This document shows, piece by piece, positions 45,053 through 54,169 of a stretch of DNA of 64,000 nt. The notes beneath the pieces are model-generated. The model did not search any database, was not told where the DNA came from, and saw only the letters and a program-made list of their open reading frames with translations. Source of the stretch: DASREM01 sp035652095. GTDB taxonomy: Bacteria; Acidobacteriota; Terriglobia; Terriglobales; Acidobacteriaceae. The stretch spans positions 1 through 64,000 of the forward strand of contig DASREM010000047.1 of NCBI GenBank assembly GCA_035652095.1, given 5' to 3'. Both the position numbers and the translations under genes were made by a program. The stretch's first letter is position 1; the number at the start of each line of letters is the position of its first letter.

Positions 45053-45068
45053 TGGCAGCAGCCGTGCT
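45053..45068 (+). promoter_or_regulatory. Sigma-54 -24/-12 promoter of EPS operon
   Basis: TGGCAGCAGCCGTGCT has TGGCA at -24 and TGC at -12 with GG and GC ten bases apart. Predicted start near 45079, 54 bases before ATG 45133. It would drive the degenerate activator and, by read-through, the EPS operon. Confidence 0.6.
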
Positions 45069-45132
45069 GTTGAGAGATCGTGATCAGCTACCCAGGATCT
45101 GTTTTTCTCCCCCACGCTCGAAAGAGGTCGTC

Positions 45133-46089
45133 ATGGAACCGGACCTAAGCATTGGAACGGTAGCCGTGGGAGCGCCTCGGCATTCTGAACCCGATATGGA
45201 ATACCTCGAAGGCGTAAGTCCGAGCATGAGACCGGTGGAAGTTCTCATCGGAGAACTCGCGCAGAATGACGTGCCCGTGTTGCTGCTGGCCGAGGCGGGC
45301 ACGGGAAAGCGAACCGCTGCCCAGAGAATTCACCAGACCTCCAGCCGAGCCGAACAGCCCTTCCGGATCGTTGCCTGCGCGACCCTGACGCCGGAAGCGT
45401 TTGACGTCGCCGGCCCGGGAACCCTTTTCACTGAAGGCACTCTTTTCCTGGAAGAAGTCGCGGACCTGAATTCAGCCTCCCAAGTACGACTGCTGGAGGC
45501 GTTGCCAAAGGTGGAAGGAAACGGGAATGGACATCGGCCGACGCGATTGATCTGCGGCAGTTCGCGCGATCTTGAAGCGGAGGTCCGATCGGGACGTTTC
45601 CGCGAAGACCTTTACTACCGGATCAGTGGCGTTTGCCTGCGCTTGCCTCCTCTTCGGCAGCGGCGGGACGATATCCCGTACTTGATGAGTTTCTACCTGG
45701 CGAAGTTTTCGCAGGATTTCCGGCGAACCATGCCAGTATTAAGTCCGCAGACAAAGCAGCTCTTCCAGGATTACGCCTGGCCGGGCAACATCCGGGAACT
45801 CGAAGACATGGCCCGGGCCATTGTGGCACTGGGAGATGAGGCGCTTGCCATGGGCGGGTTGCGCGCCATGTTTACGAAATCGGATCGCTCCGTCAGTAAC
45901 GGAGAGCGGGTGTCGTTGAAGCAGGCTGCACGGGCGGCTTCGCGCGAAGCCGAAAAGGAATTGATCTTAAAAGTACTGACGCGAACTCGGTGGAACCGGA
46001 GGCGTGCTGCCCAGGAGTTGCAGATCAGTTACAAGGCCCTGTTGTACAAGCTGAAACAAATTGGTTATGGGGAGTACGGAGCGTCCTAG
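45133..46089 (+). CDS. Degenerate sigma-54 activator lacking GAFTGA
   Basis: A 318-aa AAA+/Fis protein. Walker A is kept (AEAGTGKR, 53-60). Where FGYEKGAFTGA should be, about 14 residues are deleted (PEAFDVAGPGTLFTEGTLF). Walker B is LFLEEV (D to E), and sensor I is CGSS instead of CATN. GRFREDLYYRI and GNIREL remain, and the HTH is WNRRRAAQELQISYKALLYK, close to the other two activators. ATG 45133 follows AGAGGT. It cannot contact sigma-54 in the usual way; a repressor, decoy or adaptor role is inferred. Confidence 0.85.
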   Translation: MEPDLSIGTVAVGAPRHSEPDMEYLEGVSPSMRPVEVLIGELAQNDVPVLLLAEAGTGKRTAAQRIHQTSSRAEQPFRIVACATLTPEAFDVAGPGTLFTEGTLFLEEVADLNSASQVRLLEALPKVEGNGNGHRPTRLICGSSRDLEAEVRSGRFREDLYYRISGVCLRLPPLRQRRDDIPYLMSFYLAKFSQDFRRTMPVLSPQTKQLFQDYAWPGNIRELEDMARAIVALGDEALAMGGLRAMFTKSDRSVSNGERVSLKQAARAASREAEKELILKVLTRTRWNRRRAAQELQISYKALLYKLKQIGYGEYGAS

Positions 46090-46106
46090 CTCCAAGGGGA
46101 GAGGGT

Positions 46107-46724
46107 ATGAAGCGCATTGTTGCACTGATGGGAGTGCTGTTGCTCGGAGTGGCGATGGCAACCGGATGGGCGGAAGATGGTCCCAAGAAAGACCAGGGCG
46201 CGGCAAACGCCATGGATTCCAAGGAACCGATGTCGGTGGCGGGACCGAGCTACGTGATCGGCGCCGATGACACGCTGCACGTGTCGGTTTGGAAGGAGCC
46301 GGATCTGACGGCGACGCTGCCGGTGCGGCCCGACGGAATGATTTCGCTTCCCCTGCTCAACGATGTGCAGGCGTCTGGTCTCACGCCCATGCAACTTGCG
46401 GCTTCCATCACCGACAAGTTGAAGAAATACATTGCCGACCCGCACGTGACCGTGGTCGTAACGCAGATGAACAGTCAGCGCATCTTTGTGACCGGGGAAG
46501 TGTTGCACACCGGAGCCATGACCCTGCTGCCGAACATGACGGTACTGCAAGCGCTGTCGAGCGCGGGCTTTTCGCAATTCGCGAATACGAAAGGGATCTA
46601 CGTACTGCGGAACGAAAACGGGAAGCAACAGAAGTACAACATCAATTACAAGCAATTGGTCAAGGGTGAGTCCATGGATCAGAACATCATCTTGAAGCCG
46701 GGCGACACCATTGTTGTCCCGTAA
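46107..46724 (+). CDS. Wza-like polysaccharide export protein
   Basis: A 205-aa secreted protein. Signal peptide (MKRIVALMGVLLLGVAMATGWA), then the polysaccharide biosynthesis/export (Poly_export) domain (YVIGADDTLHVSVWKEPDLTATLPVRPDGMISLPLL) and a SLBB-like domain (QRIFVTGEVLHTGAMTLLPNMTVLQAL). The ATG follows AGGGGAGAGGG 18 bases after the activator gene, so they share a transcript. Shorter than E. coli Wza and without an obvious lipobox Cys, like the XrtA-type export proteins. Confidence 0.93.
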   Translation: MKRIVALMGVLLLGVAMATGWAEDGPKKDQGAANAMDSKEPMSVAGPSYVIGADDTLHVSVWKEPDLTATLPVRPDGMISLPLLNDVQASGLTPMQLAASITDKLKKYIADPHVTVVVTQMNSQRIFVTGEVLHTGAMTLLPNMTVLQALSSAGFSQFANTKGIYVLRNENGKQQKYNINYKQLVKGESMDQNIILKPGDTIVVP

Positions 46725-46734
46725 GGACGATTCG

Positions 46735-48198
46735 ATGAAGATCAAACAGATCATGCGCGTGATCATGTTCGCGATGGTGGCAATGGCGGCCTGCGCGGCA
46801 CAAATCGATAGTACGCAGGATGCGAATGCCAGCGGCCAGCAGCCGACCACTGCCCCGGCGCCTGCTTATGGCCAGGACACCACCCCCCCGGCGAATGTGG
46901 ATAATCCGCCGATCTCCGGACTGGATCAGCCCTCATTTGAACCGAGCGTTCTGAACCGAAGCTTTCTGATCCCGGGAGCGCATATCAGCCAGGCCATCGA
47001 CACCAACGTGTCCGGCTCAACCGGGAATACCGCCATCAACGGCGTCACTCGCGTGCTGGGAAGCCTTGCCTTGCAGAAGCTGTGGAGCCATTTCGACTCC
47101 TCTCTCGATTACGTTGGCGGCGGGTCGTTCTACAGCAATCAAAGCGTGGGGGCGACTCAAGTGCATACCCTTGACGCCGACGAGCGCCTGCTCTGGAGGA
47201 CAGGGCAGCTGTCGCTTCGCGATTCTTTCTCATACCTGCCGGAGGGCTCGTTCGGTTTTGGATCGTATGGAGGCGCCGGCGCGCTCGGCGGTATCGGCGG
47301 CATCAATGGATTGGGCGGAACCGGAGTCGGCGGACTCGGCATTGGCTCGATCGGTGGGTCCAACTTTTTTGGACCCGGTCAATTCGCGTCCTTGGGGCAG
47401 GAACCGCGAATCACGAATACGGCACTCGCGGATATTACAGAGTCGCTGTCTCCGAGAACCTCAGTTACGCTGGCAGGCTCGTATGGATTGGTGCACTTCA
47501 ACAGCAATAACACCGGGCTGATCAATAGCCGCCAGGTTGCTGCCCAGGCAGGCTACAACTACCAGTTCAATCGCTCGAACCAGGTCGCCCTGGTATACGG
47601 CTACCAGAACTTCCGCTACCCCAACGTTCTGGCTGGAAACTTTCAGACCCACCTGGTGAACGTGCTGTTTGGGCACCGGATCAGCGGACGCATGGACCTG
47701 GTTTTTGGAGGCGGTCCCCAGGTGACCGAGATCCATAGCCCGGTGACGGGAAACAACAATCGCATCTCGGGCAGCGGGCGGGCTTCTCTACGCTACCGCT
47801 TCAAGGTGTGGAGTACCTCTCTTACTTATAGCCGCTATAACTCGAGCGGTTCGGGACTGTTTGCCGGCGCCACCAGCGATCTGGTCCGGGTGACGGCGAG
47901 CCGCTCGATTGGGCGTCTCTGGGACCTGTCCACCGACGTGGGCTATAGCCATAGCGAGCGAATTCTGCCGACCGTAGTCAACGTTCCCGGGTCTACATAC
48001 AGCTACTGGTATGCGGGCGGGTCGCTGCACCGCCAGTTCGGGCGGGACTTCGATGGCTACGTCAGCTATCAATTCAACCGGCTGGGATTTGATCAGACGG
48101 TCTGCACCGTAGGCATTACGAATTGCAGCAGCAATTCGCAAAGACATGTGTTGCTCATTGGTTTTGATTGGCATCCCCGACCGATCCGGCTCGACTGA
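46735..48198 (+). CDS. Outer-membrane beta-barrel protein of the EPS locus
   Basis: A 487-aa exported protein. Signal (MRVIMFAMVAMAACA), a Pro/Asn-rich head, then a long series of amphipathic strands (SVTLAGSYGLVHFNS, NQVALVYGYQNFRY, VVNVPGSTYSYWYAGGSLHRQFG) ending in an aromatic strand (VLLIGFDWHPRPIRLD), as in outer-membrane barrels. A Gly-rich insert (GGAGALGGIGGINGLGG) lies about 180-215. ATG 46735 with AGGA upstream. Position between Wza-like and Wzz genes suggests it is the outer-membrane exporter. Confidence 0.82.
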   Translation: MKIKQIMRVIMFAMVAMAACAAQIDSTQDANASGQQPTTAPAPAYGQDTTPPANVDNPPISGLDQPSFEPSVLNRSFLIPGAHISQAIDTNVSGSTGNTAINGVTRVLGSLALQKLWSHFDSSLDYVGGGSFYSNQSVGATQVHTLDADERLLWRTGQLSLRDSFSYLPEGSFGFGSYGGAGALGGIGGINGLGGTGVGGLGIGSIGGSNFFGPGQFASLGQEPRITNTALADITESLSPRTSVTLAGSYGLVHFNSNNTGLINSRQVAAQAGYNYQFNRSNQVALVYGYQNFRYPNVLAGNFQTHLVNVLFGHRISGRMDLVFGGGPQVTEIHSPVTGNNNRISGSGRASLRYRFKVWSTSLTYSRYNSSGSGLFAGATSDLVRVTASRSIGRLWDLSTDVGYSHSERILPTVVNVPGSTYSYWYAGGSLHRQFGRDFDGYVSYQFNRLGFDQTVCTVGITNCSSNSQRHVLLIGFDWHPRPIRLD

Positions 48199-48240
48199 AC
48201 TCAAGGCTAGTGGAAGTACTGGCCAGAACGGGATATTGGC

Positions 48241-49767
48241 ATGATTGAAAATCGCGAACTCACGATGGACGACTATCTAGCGATGCTGCGGCGTCGCATG
48301 AAGGTGATTCTGATTCCGGCGCTGATCGCCCCGGTGGCAGGATTCCTTATTTCCTATGCATTCACACCCAAGTACACCTCGCAATCGCTGGTGCTGGTCG
48401 AAGAGCAAAAGGTGCCTGAGGGGTACGTGAAGCCGGTCGTCACTGAGGACATCACGCAGCGCATTGCGACCATGCAGCAGCAAGTGCTCAGCCGGAACCG
48501 GTTGCAGCCCATGATCGAGAAACTGCAGCTCAAGGGGAAGTCTCTGGACGACATGGTGGACGAGATTCGCCAGAACGTGACGGTCACGCCGGTCCAGCCG
48601 GACATTACTAGCGCACAGCGCAGGCGCGGACAGTCGGAAGTGCCCGGCTTTTATGTGAACTTTACGGCCGACAATCCACGCGAGGCGCAGCAGGTCTGCA
48701 GCGAGCTGACCTCCATGATGCTGGAAGAAAATCTGAAGGCCCGGGAGCAGGTGGCGCAGGGTACGACGGAGTTCCTTTCGCGCCAGGTGGATGAGGCCAA
48801 GCACAACCTTGACGAACTCGATAGCAAGCTGGCTGTTTTCAAACGCCAGTACATGGGGCAATTGCCGGGAGACGAAGACCAGAACCTGAAGCTGTTGATG
48901 GGATTAAATTCGCAGCTCGACGCCAGCACCCAAGCCCTGAACCGCGCGCAGCAGGACCGGACTTACACGCAGTCGTTGCTCTCGCAGCAGGTAGCGGCGT
49001 GGAAGTCGAGCCAGAACGAAACCAATCCCACCAGTCTCGAACAGCAATTGACCGCCTTGCAGAGCCAGTTGATCTCGCTTACTGCGCGCTACACCGAAGA
49101 CCATCCGGACGTGATCAAGACCAAGGCCGATATCGCCGAGATCAAGCGCAAGATTGACGAAATGAACAAAGCGGCAGCGGCGAATTCCGAGAATACAGAA
49201 AAGGCGGGAGTGGCCGAGCCTGCGGAGATCCGGCAGTTGCGGCTGCAGATCCACCAGTACGATCAGACCATCGCCGAGGCCAGCCGCGAGCAGAAACGAA
49301 TCAAGGACCAGATCGCCATTTATCAGGGCCGCGTGGCGCTGAGCCCGGCCATTGAAGAACAGTACAAGGGCCTGACCCGCGATTACGACACGGCTCTCAA
49401 GTTCTACAACGACTTGCTGGCCAAGCGCAGCGAGTCTGAAATGCAGACCGACATGGAACGCCGGCAGCAGGGCGAGCAGATGCGTTTGCTGAACCCGGCG
49501 AACCTGCCCGACACGCCGAGTTTTCCGGTGCGATGGTTGTTTGCCGCAGGCGGCTTAGGCGGCGGACTGGCGCTGGGCATGGGATTGGCGCTGTGGATCG
49601 AATTGCGCGACAAGGCGATCCGCACGGAGAAAGATGTTGAGGCGGTCATGGAGCTTCCCACGCTGGTCTCGGTGCCGTGGCTGGGGCCGGAGTTTGTGGG
49701 CAAGGCAGATCGTTATGGATCGAGGTCATCTACGGACGAGCCAAAGAAAGAAACGGTCGAGGTCTAG
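48241..49767 (+). CDS. Wzz/GNVR chain-length determinant
   Basis: A 508-aa inner-membrane co-polymerase. Two membrane helices (ILIPALIAPVAGFLISYAF, about 22-40; WLFAAGGLGGGLALGMGLALW, about 428-448) enclose a long coiled-coil periplasmic region (about 150-400). This is the XrtA-type chain-length determinant (EpsF/GNVR class) without a fused kinase; the kinase is the separate gene at 50727. Co-ordinates polymer length with Wzy. Confidence 0.92.
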   Translation: MIENRELTMDDYLAMLRRRMKVILIPALIAPVAGFLISYAFTPKYTSQSLVLVEEQKVPEGYVKPVVTEDITQRIATMQQQVLSRNRLQPMIEKLQLKGKSLDDMVDEIRQNVTVTPVQPDITSAQRRRGQSEVPGFYVNFTADNPREAQQVCSELTSMMLEENLKAREQVAQGTTEFLSRQVDEAKHNLDELDSKLAVFKRQYMGQLPGDEDQNLKLLMGLNSQLDASTQALNRAQQDRTYTQSLLSQQVAAWKSSQNETNPTSLEQQLTALQSQLISLTARYTEDHPDVIKTKADIAEIKRKIDEMNKAAAANSENTEKAGVAEPAEIRQLRLQIHQYDQTIAEASREQKRIKDQIAIYQGRVALSPAIEEQYKGLTRDYDTALKFYNDLLAKRSESEMQTDMERRQQGEQMRLLNPANLPDTPSFPVRWLFAAGGLGGGLALGMGLALWIELRDKAIRTEKDVEAVMELPTLVSVPWLGPEFVGKADRYGSRSSTDEPKKETVEV

Positions 49768-49773
49768 AGCTTC

Positions 49774-50730
49774 ATGTACAAGGAATTTTTCGGACTACGA
49801 GCGAACCCGTTTAATGTCAATCCGGACCCGCGTTACCTGTTTCTGACGCGGCACACGGAAGAGGCGCTGGCTTGTCTTACCTACGGCATCCAGAGCCGCA
49901 AGGGCTTCGTACTGCTGACCGGGGAAGTCGGGACGGGCAAAACCACGCTGATCAACAAATTGCTGGAATGGTTGCGCCTGCAGCAGGTGGCGACGGCATT
50001 CGTGTTCAACTCGCGCATGAATGTTCCGCAATTTCTCGACTACATGATGACCGATTTCGGTATCCCCTGCGACTCGCGATCGAAGAGCCAGATCCTGCTT
50101 CGGCTGTACAACTGGCTTCTGGATCGATATCGAGCGGGCGAAACCGCGGTTCTGATCGTGGACGAAGCCCAGAACCTGTCGGACGAAGTGCTCGAAGAGA
50201 TCCGCATGCTGACCAACCTCGAGACCTTCACCGAAAAGCTGCTGCAAATCGTGCTGGTGGGGCAGCCGGAACTCGAACAAAAGTTGAAACAACCGCAGTT
50301 GCGCCAGTTGCGGCAACGGCTGACGTTGCGGGCGAAGACACACCCCCTGTCGCTGGAAGAGACCAAGGCCTACATCCTGCAAAGGTTGCGGATCGCGGGA
50401 TCGAATGGCCAGCAGATCTTCGATCCCGAGGCGCTGCTGGCAGTGCACCGTTACTCGAATGGAATTCCCCGCGTGGTCAATCTGGTGTGCGAGCACTGCC
50501 TGGTGAGCGCGTTTGTAGACCAGCAGAAAACGATCTCCGCCAATGTGGTTGACACCGTGGCCCGGGATTTCGATCTAAGCGACAGCACGGCGTCCGCAGC
50601 TATGACGGTTGCGCCCCCGGCGCCGGCGGCCGAGAAGTTCGATGTGGTGGAAGCATTACGAACCTTAGCTACCCTTGCTGACCGGCTGCGCCAGTCAGAG
50701 CAAGACCTCCCCAAGGAAAGGAAAATATGA
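49774..50730 (+). CDS. XrtA-associated ExeA/GspA-type AAA ATPase
   Basis: A 318-aa ATPase: MYKEFFGLRANPFNVNPDPRYLF head, Walker A GEVGTGKTT, Walker B VLIVDEAQNL, and C-terminal helical region. This matches the PEP-CTERM-associated ATPase family related to ExeA. It overlaps the kinase gene by four bases (ATGA). Role in EPS assembly is inferred from its constant presence in XrtA loci. Confidence 0.92.
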   Translation: MYKEFFGLRANPFNVNPDPRYLFLTRHTEEALACLTYGIQSRKGFVLLTGEVGTGKTTLINKLLEWLRLQQVATAFVFNSRMNVPQFLDYMMTDFGIPCDSRSKSQILLRLYNWLLDRYRAGETAVLIVDEAQNLSDEVLEEIRMLTNLETFTEKLLQIVLVGQPELEQKLKQPQLRQLRQRLTLRAKTHPLSLEETKAYILQRLRIAGSNGQQIFDPEALLAVHRYSNGIPRVVNLVCEHCLVSAFVDQQKTISANVVDTVARDFDLSDSTASAAMTVAPPAPAAEKFDVVEALRTLATLADRLRQSEQDLPKERKI

Positions 50731-51656
50731 GCCGAATCCATGAAGCGTTGAAGAGAGCCGAGCAGGAACGGGCTTCGGGAGTGACGGGAGGTCCAGGAGA
50801 AAGCACGCCTGCCCTCGATATGGCGGGGGCCGCTCCGGCGGCGGCGCTGGAAACCGATGTAATGCCGGTTTCGCCGGCGTTGTCGGCCATGGGCTCGCAG
50901 TTCACGCCGGACACGATGCTGGCGCGCTGCCCGCAAACCAACTGGAACCCGGACCTGAAGACGATGTTGTTCTTCGGCACGGAAGAGCAGGCCTATGGGA
51001 CGGAGGAATTTCGTACCCTGCGCTCGCGGCTTTATCAGCTGCGCGAGAAGCAGCCGCTGAAAAAAGTGCTCGTCAGCAGCGCCTTGCCCAAAGAAGGGAA
51101 ATCGTTTGTAGCTGCCAACCTGGCGCAGGTCATGGTGCGTCAGCACGGACGGCGGGCCTTGCTGATCGATGGCGACCTGCGCGGCGCGCGACTGCACTCC
51201 GCGCTGGGCACGGCTGCCGTGCCGGGACTCTCGGAGTACTTGCTGGGACAAACCGACGAATTCTCGATCATGCAGCGGGGCCCGATGGAAAACCTGTTTT
51301 TCATTCCTTCAGGACGTGTGGTCTCCAGTCCCGCGGAATTGCTGGCCAATGGGCGGCTGAAGCTGCTCTTGAGCCGGGTGGAACCTCTGTTTGATTGGAT
51401 CATCCTGGACTCTTCGCCGTCGGTACCGGTCTCAGACGCGGGCTTGCTGGCAAATTATTGCGATGGAGTTCTGCTGGTGGTGCGCTCGAATGCAACGCCG
51501 CACGATGCCGCCCGCAAAGCGCGTGAGGAGTTTAAAGAATCTCACCTGGTGGGTGTGGTGCTGAACGGGATTGAAATTGATGCCAACAGCTACACCCGGT
51601 ACTACTACGGCAGCTCTTACGGAAACGGAAACATTCGGGAAGAAGCCCAGAGGTAG
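50727..51656 (+). CDS. CpsD/CapB-type tyrosine autokinase
   Basis: A 309-aa BY-kinase-like ATPase. Walker A SSALPKEGKSF (about 113-123), Walker A' LLIDGDLRGARLH, Walker B WIILDSSPSVP. The C-terminal SYTRYYYGSSYGNG is the tyrosine cluster for autophosphorylation. It pairs with the Wzz protein two genes upstream. The N-terminal 70 residues are a linker. Confidence 0.92.
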   Translation: MSRIHEALKRAEQERASGVTGGPGESTPALDMAGAAPAAALETDVMPVSPALSAMGSQFTPDTMLARCPQTNWNPDLKTMLFFGTEEQAYGTEEFRTLRSRLYQLREKQPLKKVLVSSALPKEGKSFVAANLAQVMVRQHGRRALLIDGDLRGARLHSALGTAAVPGLSEYLLGQTDEFSIMQRGPMENLFFIPSGRVVSSPAELLANGRLKLLLSRVEPLFDWIILDSSPSVPVSDAGLLANYCDGVLLVVRSNATPHDAARKAREEFKESHLVGVVLNGIEIDANSYTRYYYGSSYGNGNIREEAQR

Positions 51657-51659
51657 AGC

Positions 51660-53033
51660 GTGATCCGGCTCTTCAATGTTTATTACCCGATTCGCACCTT
51701 GATCCTGCTGGTGGGCGAGGCCTTCATCATCTGGACCTCGTTCCTGCTGGGTACGGTCTTGCAGTTCGGGCAAGACAGCTACCTGGTGCTGAATTACGAG
51801 TACGGGTATTACAAGATCCTGGTGGTCACTATTGTGGTGCTGGTGTTTTCGCATTGGTTCGACCTATACGACACCACCAATTTCGGCGCGCGCTGGGACC
51901 ATATATTCCGCTTGCTGTTCGTGCTGGGACTGGTAGCGCTGGCGCTGGCGGCCGTAGGTTACTTATTCCCGCGGTTCCTGCCGGGCAACAATTCCGCCCT
52001 GGTAGGCCTGGTGATTCTCACGGTTGCGCTGTTCGGGTGGCGGACGGCCTACGTCTGGCTATCGCAACAACCGTACCTGCGCGAGCGGGTTTACGTGCTT
52101 GGAACGGGAGAGCGCGCCTTGCGCCTGGTGCAGGGCCTTCGCAGCAGGGAAGATCTTGCCATTGATGTTGTGGGCTGGACGGGAAACGTTGAAGGCGCCC
52201 TGACCCGCGACGCCGTGGCCACGCACCTGATGGAACTGGTGCGCGAGCAGGACATTCACCGCGTCATCGTGGCCATGCCCGACCGGCGTGGGACCTTGCC
52301 GGTCCACGAACTCCTTCAACTTCGGCTGGGAGGCGCCAAGATCGAAGAAGCCACCTCCTGGCTGGAGAAGATGACGGGCCGGATCGAGGTCGAAAATCTC
52401 TATCCGAGCTGGTTGATCTTCGCCGAAGGATTTCGGACGACCCCATTTTTTCTAATGTTGCGGCGCGTGGTTTCCTTCCTGGCGTCGCTGGTGCTGCTGC
52501 TGGTCGTGCTACCGGTAATTCCGTTCGTCATTCTCGCCATCAAGTTGGATTCGAAAGGGCCCATATTGTACCGGCAAAAACGGGTGGGACGCGGCGGGGT
52601 TACTTTCTACTGTTACAAATTCCGCACCATGCGCCAGGACGCGGAGGCGGACACCGGACCGACCTGGGCGGGAGATGACGACCCACGGATCACCCGGGTG
52701 GGCAAGTTCCTGCGCAGTTCGAGGCTCGACGAAATCCCTCAGCTGTGGAACGTGGTCCGAGGCGATATGGCATTTGCGGGACCGCGGCCGGAGCGGCCGG
52801 AATTTGTGGAGTGGTTGACCGAGGAGATCCCCTATTACCCTGTTCGCCACGTGGTTCGACCGGGCATCACCGGCTGGGCGCAGGTGAAATACAAATACGG
52901 GAACACGATCGAAGACGCGCGCGAGAAGCTGCAATACGACTTGTATTACATCAAGAACGCTTCTATCGGACTCGATCTGATGATCATGTTCCAGACGGTA
53001 AAGATCGTCCTGCTGGGCCGGGGCGCGCAATGA
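51660..53033 (+). CDS. EpsB-type undecaprenyl-phosphate sugar-1-P transferase
   Basis: A 457-aa priming glycosyltransferase (PNPT-independent, polyprenyl type). Four N-terminal helices, a Rossmann-like CoA-binding domain (YVLGTGERALRLVQGL), then the catalytic domain with KRVGRGGVTFYCYKFRTM, RSSRLDEIPQLWNVV and the conserved GPRPERPEF. Starts at GTG 51660 after AGGT. It transfers the first sugar phosphate to undecaprenyl phosphate. PEP-CTERM loci typically carry this subtype. Confidence 0.94.
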   Translation: MIRLFNVYYPIRTLILLVGEAFIIWTSFLLGTVLQFGQDSYLVLNYEYGYYKILVVTIVVLVFSHWFDLYDTTNFGARWDHIFRLLFVLGLVALALAAVGYLFPRFLPGNNSALVGLVILTVALFGWRTAYVWLSQQPYLRERVYVLGTGERALRLVQGLRSREDLAIDVVGWTGNVEGALTRDAVATHLMELVREQDIHRVIVAMPDRRGTLPVHELLQLRLGGAKIEEATSWLEKMTGRIEVENLYPSWLIFAEGFRTTPFFLMLRRVVSFLASLVLLLVVLPVIPFVILAIKLDSKGPILYRQKRVGRGGVTFYCYKFRTMRQDAEADTGPTWAGDDDPRITRVGKFLRSSRLDEIPQLWNVVRGDMAFAGPRPERPEFVEWLTEEIPYYPVRHVVRPGITGWAQVKYKYGNTIEDAREKLQYDLYYIKNASIGLDLMIMFQTVKIVLLGRGAQ

Positions 53034-54151
53034 CATGGGTGTTCTGGGGAGCGACGGCATTCATCATCTATGTGTATGCCGGGTATCCCTGCTGGCTGTG
53101 GATCCGCAGTCATGTGCGTCCACACTCGGTGAGGCGGGGCAGCTATCTACCGCGGGTTTCGATCGTGCTGGTGGCGCGAAACGAAGAAGGAGTCATCGCA
53201 GAGAAGTTGCGGAACCTGCTGGAGTTGAATTATCCGCCAGAGTCCTATGACGTGGTCGTGGTTTCCGACGGCTCTACGGACCGCACCGTCGAAGTGGTGA
53301 AAGAATTTACCGGCAGCGGCCGCGTTCGAGTGGTGGAGAAAGAAGTATCTCGAGGCAAGGCGGCAGGCTTGAACGACGCCATGGCAAGCGCGAGCGGAGA
53401 AATCGTGGTTTTCAACGATGCGCGGCAGTACATCGAACCGGATGCGGTTCGCCTGTTGCTCGAGAATTTTGCCGACCCGGAAGTGGGGTGCGCGAGCGGG
53501 GAGCTCATGCTGGGTGATCCTCGGCAGGGCGAAGCGATCAAGGGCATGGGATTGTACTGGCGAATCGAGAAGAACGTGCGGGAGCTGGAATCCAGATCGG
53601 GGTCGGTCGTGGGTGCGACCGGAGCGCTGTACGCGGTCCGTCGTAACTTGCTTGTTTCCGTGCCCTCTGACACGATTCTGGACGACGTGTACATCCCGAT
53701 GCACGTGGTAAAGAGCGGGGCGCGAGTCGTGTTTGAGCCGCGCGCGCGAGCCTGGGATATTGCGGACCTGGGAGCAGAGCGGGAGTTCGCGAGAAAGGTC
53801 CGCACGTTGAGCGGGAATTATCAATTGCTGCAATTGGCGCCATGGCTTTTGGGCAGTTCGAACCCGCTGCGGTTCGAGTTTGTGAGCCACAAGCTGCTGC
53901 GGCTTTTGGTGCCGTTTGCCTTGGCGGCGGCCTTGCTCTCGTCGTTGGCCCTGGCCCAGCCGATTTACCGCCTGGCGCTGGTGGCCCAGATCGCGTTTTA
54001 CGCATTGGGATTACTGGCGATGGCACGTTGGCTCAGCGGTCCGTTGGCGCGAATCGCGGATGCGGCGCTGACCTTTGTCGTGCTGAATACCGCTGCGGCG
54101 GTGGCGTTCGCAAATTTCGTGACCGGACGTAAGGCAGCCTGGAACCGTTAG
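53030..54151 (+). CDS. Family 2 glycosyltransferase
   Basis: A 373-aa membrane GT2. N-terminal helix (FWGATAFIIYVYAGYPCWL), GT-A core with VSIVLVARNEEGVI, VVVSDGSTDRT (DxD region) and QxxRW-like end, then three C-terminal helices (LLVPFALAAALLSSLALAQ and others). ATG 53030 overlaps the previous stop. Similar to beta-glycosyltransferases/cellulose-synthase-like enzymes; adds a sugar in the repeat unit. Confidence 0.92.
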   Translation: MTWVFWGATAFIIYVYAGYPCWLWIRSHVRPHSVRRGSYLPRVSIVLVARNEEGVIAEKLRNLLELNYPPESYDVVVVSDGSTDRTVEVVKEFTGSGRVRVVEKEVSRGKAAGLNDAMASASGEIVVFNDARQYIEPDAVRLLLENFADPEVGCASGELMLGDPRQGEAIKGMGLYWRIEKNVRELESRSGSVVGATGALYAVRRNLLVSVPSDTILDDVYIPMHVVKSGARVVFEPRARAWDIADLGAEREFARKVRTLSGNYQLLQLAPWLLGSSNPLRFEFVSHKLLRLLVPFALAAALLSSLALAQPIYRLALVAQIAFYALGLLAMARWLSGPLARIADAALTFVVLNTAAAVAFANFVTGRKAAWNR

Positions 54152-54169
54152 CTCTGGAAGGAACAGTCT

